Shown piece after piece: positions 1-4,863 of a stretch of 5,124 bases of DNA (position 1 is its first letter; the number at the start of each line of letters is the position of its first letter). A program made the translations under genes and the position numbers. This DNA comes from a bacterium (GTDB lineage: Bacteria > SZUA-79 > Acidulodesulfobacterales > Acidulodesulfobacteraceae): the NCBI GenBank assembly GCA_021806125.1, contig JAJZYC010000111.1, positions 1 through 5,124 of the forward strand, written 5' to 3'. The notes under the pieces were generated by a model. That model searched no databases. It saw only the letters and a program-made list of their open reading frames with translations, and was not told where the DNA came from.

Positions 1-118
1 CTTTGACTACTAAAGCTCCTACCATAGGATTGGGAGAAGTCGTTCCTATGCCCTTTTCCGCAAGTTTTAGAGTTTTAGATATAAAATATCTATCCGAATT
101 ATTGCCTTTTTTATCCAT
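1..118 (-). CDS. ribD: RibD N-terminus (riboflavin deaminase/reductase), partial
   Basis: Only the first 39 codons are present; the gene runs off the low-coordinate edge. The translation starts MDKKGNNSDRYFISKT and continues through LKLAEKGIGTTSPNPMVGAL at about residues 17-36. The segment LAEKG-x-G-x-TSPNPMVGA is the signature of the N-terminal deaminase domain of RibD, just before the zinc-binding HAE motif, which lies outside the window. RibD is a cytosolic bifunctional enzyme that deaminates and then reduces the pyrimidine product of GTP cyclohydrolase II in riboflavin synthesis. The ATG at 118-116 is the only plausible start: the frame upstream reaches a stop at 166-164 without another start codon. 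The Shine-Dalgarno is weak (AAGG at 134-131, 12 nt from the ATG). Its place after nrdR matches the common nrdR-ribD linkage, but here a 189-nt gap with repeat and insertion-sequence remnants separates them. The C-terminal reductase domain cannot be judged. Confidence 0.92.
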   Translation of the reverse strand, partial: MDKKGNNSDRYFISKTLKLAEKGIGTTSPNPMVGALVVK

Positions 119-180
119 ATAATATAAATACCTTAACTCACCGTTAGAAACTATTAAAATTGCTTAAATATATTATAAAT

Positions 181-268
181 TCTGGATTCCCGCTTTCGCG
201 GGAATGACAACTTTTGGGTTAAAACCTCAATCCCCGCATTGTCATTCCTGCGTAAGCAGGAATCCAGA
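181..268. repeat. Nested inverted repeat, two hairpin units (REPIN/MITE-like)
   Basis: Two 30-nt arms, 181-210 and 239-268, are inverted copies of each other with 27 of 30 positions matching, separated by a 28-nt spacer (211-238). Each arm is itself a hairpin with an 8-bp stem. The left one is ATTCCCGC (186-193), loop TTTC, GCGGGAAT (198-205). The right one is ATTCCTGC (244-251), loop GTAA, GCAGGAAT (256-263). Two of the three differences between arms are a paired change (C191-G200 against T249-A258) that keeps the stem intact; the third is in the loop. The spacer holds a small dyad, GGTT-AA-AACC (217-226). The unit GGATTCC-hairpin-GGAATGAC resembles dispersed palindromic repeats common in proteobacterial genomes, and paired inverted units resemble REPINs. 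I see no target-site duplication, no open reading frame and no T-tract that would make it a classic terminator. That it is mobile is inference. Confidence 0.85.
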
Positions 269-311
269 TTTACTTAGAGAAGCCCCGTCCATAAGGGCGG
301 GAGTAGTTCAC
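269..311 (+). mobile_element. Right-end relic of an IS200/IS605 (TnpB-type) element
   Basis: The plus strand reads CTTAGAGAAGCCCCGTCC (273-290), ATAA, then GGGCGGGAGTAGTTCAC (295-311). The hairpin CCCGTCC/GGGCGGG (284-290 with 295-301) followed closely by GTTCAC resembles the right ends of IS200/IS605-family elements with TnpB, where the same segment forms the 3' part of the TnpB guide RNA scaffold. One pair (T288 with G297) is a G-T/U wobble on the plus strand but an A-C mismatch on the minus strand, so the fold is better on the plus strand, as expected for a right end on that strand. The left end, tnpA and tnpB are absent, and a palindromic repeat lies directly upstream, so this is at most a solo end or decayed remnant. 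The end overlaps the nrdR stop codon. Identification is by memory of the family consensus, not by search. Confidence 0.62.
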
Positions 312-766
312 GATTGCTTTTTAATAAGTTCCGACACGTTTTCGTAAAGCTCGTTTATATCTTTAAAGGAAAGATAAACCGAAGCAAAGCGGACATAACT
401 AATCGCGTCGGTATTTTTTAATTTATCGAGGACATGCTTTCCAATCTCTTCGCTTTTTATCTCTTTTAAATTTGTTTCTTCAATCCACTTTTCTATAGAT
501 TGGACTATTTCTTCGATATTGTTGTAGGGAACGGGTCTTTTTTCGCATGCTTTTATAAGACCGTTAAGGAGTTTTTGCCTGTCGAACGACTCTCTTCTTC
601 CGTCTTTTTTAATGATAAGAGGTGAGGCCGAAACAATCGTTTCTATGGTCGTAAATCTTTTGCCGCAAAAGTTGCACTGCCTTTTTCTTTTAGTTGACCT
701 GCCGTCCTTCGATATTCTGGAATCGACTACTTTATCGTCGTCGTTAAAGCAGAAAGGGCACTTCAT
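308..766 (-). CDS. nrdR: NrdR, ribonucleotide reductase transcriptional repressor
   Basis: This 152-residue protein has the full NrdR layout. An N-terminal zinc ribbon has Cys3, Cys6, Cys31 and Cys34 (MKCPFC and CNFCGKRFTT), with the conserved VVDSR and R-K-R-x-C segments between them. It is followed by an ATP-cone domain from about residue 49 (PLIIKKDGRRESFDRQKL) to about 140. NrdR binds ATP or dATP through the cone and represses ribonucleotide reductase operons at paired NrdR boxes; no such target is in this window. Length is usual for the family (about 150). The ATG at 766-764 places MKCPFC at the N-terminus as expected, although no Shine-Dalgarno is visible; the start is 15 nt after the glyA stop, so translation may be coupled. 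The stop codon (TGA, 310-308) and the last base of the final Ser codon lie in the GTTCAC of the adjacent IS-like right end, so the last residue and the stop may have been supplied by an insertion. Confidence 0.97.
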   Translation of the reverse strand: MKCPFCFNDDDKVVDSRISKDGRSTKRKRQCNFCGKRFTTIETIVSASPLIIKKDGRRESFDRQKLLNGLIKACEKRPVPYNNIEEIVQSIEKWIEETNLKEIKSEEIGKHVLDKLKNTDAISYVRFASVYLSFKDINELYENVSELIKKQS

Positions 767-781
767 AAAACTGATAAAACG

Positions 782-2029
782 TTAAATATTTTCATATAAT
801 GGAAATTTAGAGCACAAAAGTTTAACTTCTTTTTTTATGCTGTTTTTTATTGTTTCGTCGTCGGGATTTTGCAGGACTTCTATTATAAGTTCGCCTATTT
901 TTATCATTTCGCCTTCTTTCATGCCTCTTGTAGTAACTGCCGGAGTCCCAATTCTTATTCCGCTTGTAACGAAAGGAGACCTGCCGTCGAAAGGAACCTT
1001 GTTCTTATTTACCGTTATACCTACTTCGTCCAATAAAGCTTCCGCCTGTTTACCCGTCATTTCGGATTTTCTGAAATCTACAAGCATAAGGTGGTTATCC
1101 GTGCCTCCGGATATTAATGAAAAACCGTTATTTTTAAGGGTATTTGCAAGCGCGGAGGCGTTAAACACGACCTGCCTCTGATAATTTTTAAAATTTTCGC
1201 TTAGCGCCTCTTTAAAAGCGACGGCTTTTGCGGCAATTATATGTTCCAGCGGTCCGCCCTGAATTCCGGGGAATATTGCCGAATTCAATTCTTTCTCGTA
1301 TTTGGACTTTGCAAGAATAATTCCACCCCTAGGACCCCTCAGCGTCTTGTGGGTAGTTGTCGTAACAAAGTCCGCATAAGGAACAGGGCTTGGATGAAGG
1401 TCCGCCGCTACGAGTCCGGCAATATGCGCCATATCTACCATAAGATAGCATCCTGCTTCGTCTGCGATATCCCTGAATTTTTTAAAATCTATAATCCTCG
1501 GATATGCGCTTGCTCCAGCTATTATAATCTTCGGCTTATTCTGCAGCGCCGTTTTCCTCAACTCGTCATAATCGATGGTCTCCGTAGTTTTATTTACGCC
1601 ATACGGAACTATATTAAAATATTTCCCCGAAAAATTTACCGGACTCCCATGGGTTAAATGACCTCCGTGAGATAAATCCATGCCTAAAACCGTATCGCCC
1701 GGCTTTAAAAATGCATAAAATATAGCCATATTCGCCTGTGACCCGGAATGAGGCTGAACATTTGCGTATTCGGCTTTAAATATCTCTTTGACTCTGTCGA
1801 TTGCCGTCTGTTCTATATCGTCTATAAAACCGCATCCCCCGTAATATCTTTTTTTGGGATACCCTTCGGCATATTTATTGGTCAAAACGGAACCCTGCGC
1901 CTGCATAACAGCTTTTGAAACAAAATTTTCCGAAGCTATAAGCTCTAAAGAATTTCTCTGCCTGTCAATCTCTTTTCCTATAAACTCGTAAACTTCCCTG
2001 TCCGTCTCTTTCAAGTCTTCAAAATTCAA
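782..2029 (-). CDS. glyA: Serine hydroxymethyltransferase (GlyA), TTG start
   Basis: This cytosolic PLP enzyme converts serine and tetrahydrofolate to glycine and 5,10-methylene-tetrahydrofolate, the main one-carbon source for purine, thymidylate and methionine synthesis. The 415 residues match the usual family length. Visible landmarks are LELIASENFVS (28-38), the NKYAEGYP-x-x-RYYGG segment (51-65), HSGSQAN (94-100), VDMAHIAGL with Asp199 and His202, the PLP-lysine motif TTTTHKTLRGPRGG (223-236) with Lys228 as Schiff-base lysine, and SGIRIGTPA (356-364) with Arg359 for substrate carboxylate binding. The start is TTG at 2029-2027, not ATG. It is supported by GGTGAG at 2040-2035 with 5-nt spacing, by an N-terminus that aligns with typical GlyA proteins, and by the next Met being residue 42, inside the conserved domain. 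The gene lies 37 nt after rpiB and 15 nt before nrdR. Nothing in the upstream gap resembles a glycine riboswitch. Confidence 0.98.
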   Translation of the reverse strand: MNFEDLKETDREVYEFIGKEIDRQRNSLELIASENFVSKAVMQAQGSVLTNKYAEGYPKKRYYGGCGFIDDIEQTAIDRVKEIFKAEYANVQPHSGSQANMAIFYAFLKPGDTVLGMDLSHGGHLTHGSPVNFSGKYFNIVPYGVNKTTETIDYDELRKTALQNKPKIIIAGASAYPRIIDFKKFRDIADEAGCYLMVDMAHIAGLVAADLHPSPVPYADFVTTTTHKTLRGPRGGIILAKSKYEKELNSAIFPGIQGGPLEHIIAAKAVAFKEALSENFKNYQRQVVFNASALANTLKNNGFSLISGGTDNHLMLVDFRKSEMTGKQAEALLDEVGITVNKNKVPFDGRSPFVTSGIRIGTPAVTTRGMKEGEMIKIGELIIEVLQNPDDETIKNSIKKEVKLLCSKFPLYENI

Positions 2030-2034
2030 TTTAT

Positions 2035-2041
2035 CTCACCC
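2035..2041 (-). promoter_or_regulatory. Shine-Dalgarno that fixes the glyA TTG start
   Basis: The minus strand reads GGGTGAG, then ATAAA, then TTG. The GGTGA core pairs with the anti-Shine-Dalgarno end of 16S rRNA, and the 5-nt gap to TTG (2029) is normal for this type. No ATG or GTG in the same frame lies nearby, so this site decides the start of glyA. Confidence 0.7.
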
Positions 2042-2066
2042 TTTTCTTGATTAATATAAATTGCTG

Positions 2067-2516
2067 TTATATTTTTAATTTCTCTATAGAACTGATTTTG
2101 GAAATTCTATTTTCATGTCTGCCGTCCTCATATTGCGACGACATAAACTTGTCAATATACCTTGCCGCTTCGGTGGGGGTCGTCGTTCTCCCGCCCATAG
2201 TGATTATATTTGCGTTATTATGCGCTTTTGCGACCTCCGCGGTATATTCATCGTGGACTAAGGCGGCTCTGATACCGTCAACCTTGTTTGCCGCTATATC
2301 CATGCCGATGCCTGTTCCGCAGACAAGTATTCCGAAAGAATTTTTATCTTCGTCCGTCTTGACTTTTTCCGCTACTTTAAGGGCATAATCGGGATAATCC
2401 ACGCTTTTTAAAGAATCCGTACCTAGGTCCAGATACTTTATACCCTTTTTTGCAAGCTCTTCTTTTATGGATTCCTTTAATTCAAAACCGGCGTGGTCCG
2501 AACCTAAATATATCAT
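2067..2516 (-). CDS. rpiB: Ribose-5-phosphate isomerase B
   Basis: RpiB interconverts ribose 5-phosphate and ribulose 5-phosphate in the pentose phosphate pathway (LacA/RpiB family, no relation to RpiA). With the start at 2516 the protein has 149 residues, typical for the family. It opens MIYLGSDHAGFELK, with the conserved Asp7-His8. The phospho-sugar loop is VCGTGIGM (65-72), with Cys66 at the position of the E. coli catalytic base, followed by AANK. KAHNNANIITMGGR (97-110) contains His99, and GRHENRI (132-138) carries Arg133 and Arg137, expected phosphate ligands. An upstream ATG at 2594 would add 26 residues that lie wholly in the end of fabF and precede the conserved N-terminus, so I reject it. 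The gene begins 7 nt after the fabF stop; its GGAGG (2533-2529) sits inside the last fabF codons, 12 nt from the ATG, which suggests translational coupling. Cys66, rather than the Glu of the mycobacterial type, indicates the classical form. Confidence 0.96.
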   Translation of the reverse strand: MIYLGSDHAGFELKESIKEELAKKGIKYLDLGTDSLKSVDYPDYALKVAEKVKTDEDKNSFGILVCGTGIGMDIAANKVDGIRAALVHDEYTAEVAKAHNNANIITMGGRTTTPTEAARYIDKFMSSQYEDGRHENRISKISSIEKLKI

Positions 2517-2523
2517 TGAACTT

Positions 2524-3780
2524 TCAATCCTCCCATTTTTTAAAAACCAGTGTTGCATTAGTTCCGCCAAACCCGAAAGAATTTGATATGGCATACTTTA
2601 TATCGCCTTTTTGCGCGGTATTCGGAACATAATCCAGATCGCACTCAGGATCGGGTTCTTCCAGATTAATAGTCGGAGGCATAATGCCCGTATTAACGGT
2701 CAACACGGTCGCAACCGCTTCTATGCCCCCCGCGGCCCCGAGCGCATGCCCGAGCATAGATTTAATAGAACTTATCTTGAGCTTTTCCGCCTTTTCTTTG
2801 AAAAGCTGTTTTATTGCCTTGGTTTCATTCAAGTCATTATAATATGTGGATGTACCGTGAGCATTAACGTAATCTATGTTGTCCGGCGTTAAACCGCCGT
2901 CCTCGATTGCGTTTTTCATGCTATAGTATGCCCCCGTAGCTTCAGGATCAGGCGTGGATAAATGATAGGCATCCGAGGATACGCCGTATCCGACTATTTC
3001 GGCATATATTTTTGCGCCTCTTTTAACGGCGCTGTTCATTTCTTCGAGTATTACGATACCCGCGCCTTCGCTCACTACGAAGCCGTCCCTGTTTTTATCG
3101 AAAGGCCTTGAAGCCTTAGCCGGCTCGTCGTTTCTCGTAGAAAGCGCTTTCATAGCGTTAAAGCCAGAAATGCATAAAGGAGACACAGTAGATTCCGCAC
3201 CCCCTGCTATCATAGCATCCGCGTCTCCTCTGGCAATAATCTTATAAGCGTCTCCTATGGAATTAGTTCCGGTAGAGCAGGCAGAAACGGTGCTGGCATT
3301 AGGACCTTTGGCTCCGGTCATAATAGAAACCTGTCCAGGAGCAAGATTTATCAAGAGCATCGGTATAAAAAACGGCGAAATCTTTTTAGGGCCTCCTTCT
3401 AAAAGCATAGTATGATATTTTTCGATGGTCATCAACCCGCCGATGCCGGCTCCTATCCATACGCCTACCCTGTGGGCGTTGCCGTCCGTAATTTTAAGAC
3501 CGGACATATCCAATGCCATTTTTGAGCAAGCAAGGGCATAATGTATGAATTGATCCATTTTTTTTATTTCTTTTTTCTCTATGAATTTTTCCGGATCAAA
3601 CCCTTTTACCTCACCCGCTATCTTGGTGGAATATCCTTCGGTATCGAACCTTGTAATAGGTCCTACTCCGCTTTCCCCGTTTACCATTCTATTCCATGAC
3701 GTTTCGGCATCGTTGCCTAGGGCGGTAATCATGGAATAGCCCGTTATAACGACTCTTCTATTGCAATCAATTTTTTCCAT
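2524..3780 (-). CDS. fabF: Beta-ketoacyl-ACP synthase II (FabF)
   Basis: FabF condenses malonyl-ACP with acyl-ACP, releasing CO2, and is the chain-elongating ketosynthase of type II fatty acid synthesis in the cytosol. The 418 residues match FabF/FabB length and cover the whole thiolase fold. RRVVITGYSMITALGND (8-24) is the family N-terminus; the active-site Cys168 is in VSACSTGTNSIG (165-176); His308 is in NAHGTST (306-312); Lys340 and His345 are in SIKSMLGHALGAAGG (338-352); and SFGFGGTN (401-408) holds the gating Phe404. The Cys-His-His triad is the elongating type, unlike FabH (Cys-His-Asn). Adjacency to acpP and fabG and the overall similarity favour FabF over FabB. It starts 24 nt after acpP with only a weak GGA as ribosome site, and ends 7 nt before rpiB. 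The N-terminus MEKIDCNRR is a few residues longer than usual, but I see no better start codon. Confidence 0.97.
   Translation of the reverse strand: MEKIDCNRRVVITGYSMITALGNDAETSWNRMVNGESGVGPITRFDTEGYSTKIAGEVKGFDPEKFIEKKEIKKMDQFIHYALACSKMALDMSGLKITDGNAHRVGVWIGAGIGGLMTIEKYHTMLLEGGPKKISPFFIPMLLINLAPGQVSIMTGAKGPNASTVSACSTGTNSIGDAYKIIARGDADAMIAGGAESTVSPLCISGFNAMKALSTRNDEPAKASRPFDKNRDGFVVSEGAGIVILEEMNSAVKRGAKIYAEIVGYGVSSDAYHLSTPDPEATGAYYSMKNAIEDGGLTPDNIDYVNAHGTSTYYNDLNETKAIKQLFKEKAEKLKISSIKSMLGHALGAAGGIEAVATVLTVNTGIMPPTINLEEPDPECDLDYVPNTAQKGDIKYAISNSFGFGGTNATLVFKKWED
2528..2534 (-). promoter_or_regulatory. rpiB Shine-Dalgarno inside the fabF 3' end
   Basis: The minus strand reads GGGAGGA within the Trp416-Glu417-Asp418 codons of fabF. 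GGAGG is 12 nt from the ATG at 2516, a long but usable spacing. It supports the short rpiB start over the upstream ATG at 2594. Confidence 0.6.
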
Positions 3781-3804
3781 AATAAAAAATCCGGTATAAA
3801 TAAA

Positions 3805-4038
3805 TTATTTTGTGTGTTCGTCGATATATGAAACCGCATCCTGAACCGTCTTAATTTTTTCGGCATCTTCATCGGATATTTCTATTCCGAATTCCTCTTC
3901 GAACGCCATAACTAATTCGACGGTATCTAAGGAATCAGCGCCGAGATCCTCTACGAATGAAGCTTCGTTTGTAACTTCATCGGGAGTCACCCCTAACTGT
4001 TCGACAATTATTTCTTTAACTTTGTTTTCTACGGACAT
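3805..4038 (-). CDS. acpP: Acyl carrier protein
   Basis: This 77-residue acidic protein carries growing acyl chains on a 4'-phosphopantetheine arm. The attachment site is Ser36 in the classic GADSLDTVELVMAFEEEF segment (33-50), at the start of helix II. Helix I (about residues 2-15, VENKVKEIIVEQLG), the loop ending in EDLGADSLD and the Asp/Glu-rich helix II that docks partner enzymes are all present. Length and sequence are those of the housekeeping fatty acid ACP rather than a polyketide or lipoteichoic carrier. The ATG at 4038-4036 follows a near-perfect Shine-Dalgarno. It lies between fabG and fabF, the usual position. The strong ribosome site fits the high demand for ACP relative to its neighbours. 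A maturing phosphopantetheinyl transferase is not in the window. Confidence 0.98.
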   Translation of the reverse strand: MSVENKVKEIIVEQLGVTPDEVTNEASFVEDLGADSLDTVELVMAFEEEFGIEISDEDAEKIKTVQDAVSYIDEHTK

Positions 4039-4043
4039 TTATT

Positions 4044-4055
4044 TCACCTCCTCTT
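4044..4055 (-). promoter_or_regulatory. Very strong acpP Shine-Dalgarno
   Basis: The minus strand reads AAGAGGAGGTGA, 5 nt before the ATG at 4038; its GGAGG core lies 8 nt from the start. AGGAGGTGA pairs along its full length with the 3' end of 16S rRNA. It is by far the best ribosome binding site in the window; nrdR, ribD and fabF have weak ones. Confidence 0.88.
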
Positions 4056-4071
4056 ATTAATATTACGGCGA

Positions 4072-4086
4072 CAGAATTCAATTCTG
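4072..4086. promoter_or_regulatory. Perfect dyad between fabG and acpP, role unknown
   Basis: CAGAATT (4072-4078), C (4079), AATTCTG (4080-4086) is a perfect 7-bp inverted repeat around one base, centred about 41 nt before the acpP ATG. As RNA it could fold as CAGAA/UUCUG with a 5-nt loop, with two outer G-C pairs (4088-4089 with 4067-4068) across an internal loop. It could be an operator, an RNA processing or stability hairpin, or chance in AT-rich DNA. There is no T-tract, so it is not a terminator. It does not resemble the FapR operator consensus as I know it. Confidence 0.4.
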
Positions 4087-4093
4087 CCCCATA

Positions 4094-4846
4094 TTACATA
4101 TACATCCCGCCGTTCACGTTTAAAACCGAACCCGTAATATAGGCGGAAAGTTCCGAACAAAGAAAGAGAACGGCATTGGCTATCTCCTCCGGTTCGGCTA
4201 TTTTATTAAGCGGAATACTTTTCTTAATCGCATCTTTAATATCTTCGGGGAGCTTATCCGTCATAACCGTTTTAATAAAGCCCGGTGCAATAGCATTGGC
4301 AATAATACCCCTCGCCGCATATTCTTTAGCTATGGATTTGGTAAGGGCAATTATGCCCGCCTTTGATGCGGCGTAATTTGCCTGCCCCGTATTACCTATT
4401 TCGCCTATAACCGAGGCTATGCTTATTATTCTGCCCGATTTAGCTTTTACCATGTGTTTTAAAACGTTCTTGGTAATATAAAACATCCCGTTCAAGTTTA
4501 CGTTTATAACGTCCAACCAGTCTTCGTCGCTCATCCTTATTAAAAGGCCGTCTTTAACTATACCGGCATTATTTACGAGAATATCGATTTTAGATTCTTT
4601 ATATATTATTTTCTGAATAATTTCCGATATCTTTTCCGAATTTTTAATATCGGCTTCGTAAAAATCAAACTCCGGCGAAATCTTTTTTATTTCGTCTTGG
4701 ACGCCTAAAAATCTTTTTTCGTCTATATCGATTATTACGACTCTTGCACCTGCGTTAAGCAAAACTTTAGATATAGAAAGCCCTATGCCCGAAGAACCGC
4801 CTGTAACTACAGCCGTTTTACCGGTAAGTTCAATGTAAATAGACAT
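4094..4846 (-). CDS. fabG: 3-oxoacyl-ACP reductase (FabG)
   Basis: FabG reduces 3-ketoacyl-ACP to 3-hydroxyacyl-ACP with NADPH, the first reduction of each elongation cycle, and acts as a cytosolic tetramer. This 250-residue protein is a classical short-chain dehydrogenase. TGGSSGIG (15-22) is the Rossmann TGxxxGxG motif, D66 in EADI lies near the adenine pocket, and NNAG is at 92-95. The catalytic tetrad is Asn117 (INVNLNG), Ser145 (SIASVIG), Tyr158 and Lys162 (ANYAASKAG). APGFIKTVMT (187-196) and the C-terminal ITGSVLNVNGGMYM are typical of FabG. Placement between fabD and acpP makes FabG much more likely than another family member. The ATG at 4846 follows a G-rich AGGGGGCGG and lies 17 nt after the fabD stop. 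The N-terminus (MSIYIELTGK) is about the usual length. A 55-nt spacer follows before acpP. Confidence 0.97.
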   Translation of the reverse strand: MSIYIELTGKTAVVTGGSSGIGLSISKVLLNAGARVVIIDIDEKRFLGVQDEIKKISPEFDFYEADIKNSEKISEIIQKIIYKESKIDILVNNAGIVKDGLLIRMSDEDWLDVINVNLNGMFYITKNVLKHMVKAKSGRIISIASVIGEIGNTGQANYAASKAGIIALTKSIAKEYAARGIIANAIAPGFIKTVMTDKLPEDIKDAIKKSIPLNKIAEPEEIANAVLFLCSELSAYITGSVLNVNGGMYM

Positions 4847-4863
4847 AAACCGCCCCCTTTTTA

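Noticed and set aside
172..177. Perfect TATAAT on the minus strand ahead of ribD
   Set aside because: No -35 lies at 16-18 nt; the nearest candidate, TTGTCA in the repeat (210-205), is 27 nt away. The surrounding DNA is very AT-rich, so chance is likely.
119..180. FMN riboswitch before ribD or a left end of the insertion sequence
   Set aside because: The stretch is AT-rich and too short, with none of the conserved FMN-element segments and no convincing hairpin of a left end.
181..268. CRISPR repeat pair
   Set aside because: The two copies are inverted rather than direct, only two are present, and no array or cas gene is seen.
284..301. Hairpin after nrdR as a Rho-independent terminator
   Set aside because: On the minus strand the stem has an A-C mismatch and no T-tract follows, so the IS-end reading fits better.
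837..1657. Plus-strand open frames opposite glyA
   Set aside because: They lie antisense to well-conserved glyA codons, show no recognisable domain, and are explained by the coding strand.
2517..2594. Upstream ATG extending rpiB by 26 residues
   Set aside because: The extra residues overlap the fabF 3' end, do not resemble RpiB, and precede the conserved MIYLGSDHAGF start, which has its own GGAGG upstream.
2047..2892. Plus-strand open frames opposite rpiB and fabF
   Set aside because: Antisense shadows of conserved genes with no recognisable protein features.
4176..4376. Hydrophobic plus-strand open frame opposite fabG
   Set aside because: The apparent membrane-like composition is the complement of Ala/Gly/Ile-rich fabG codons; there is no independent evidence of a gene.
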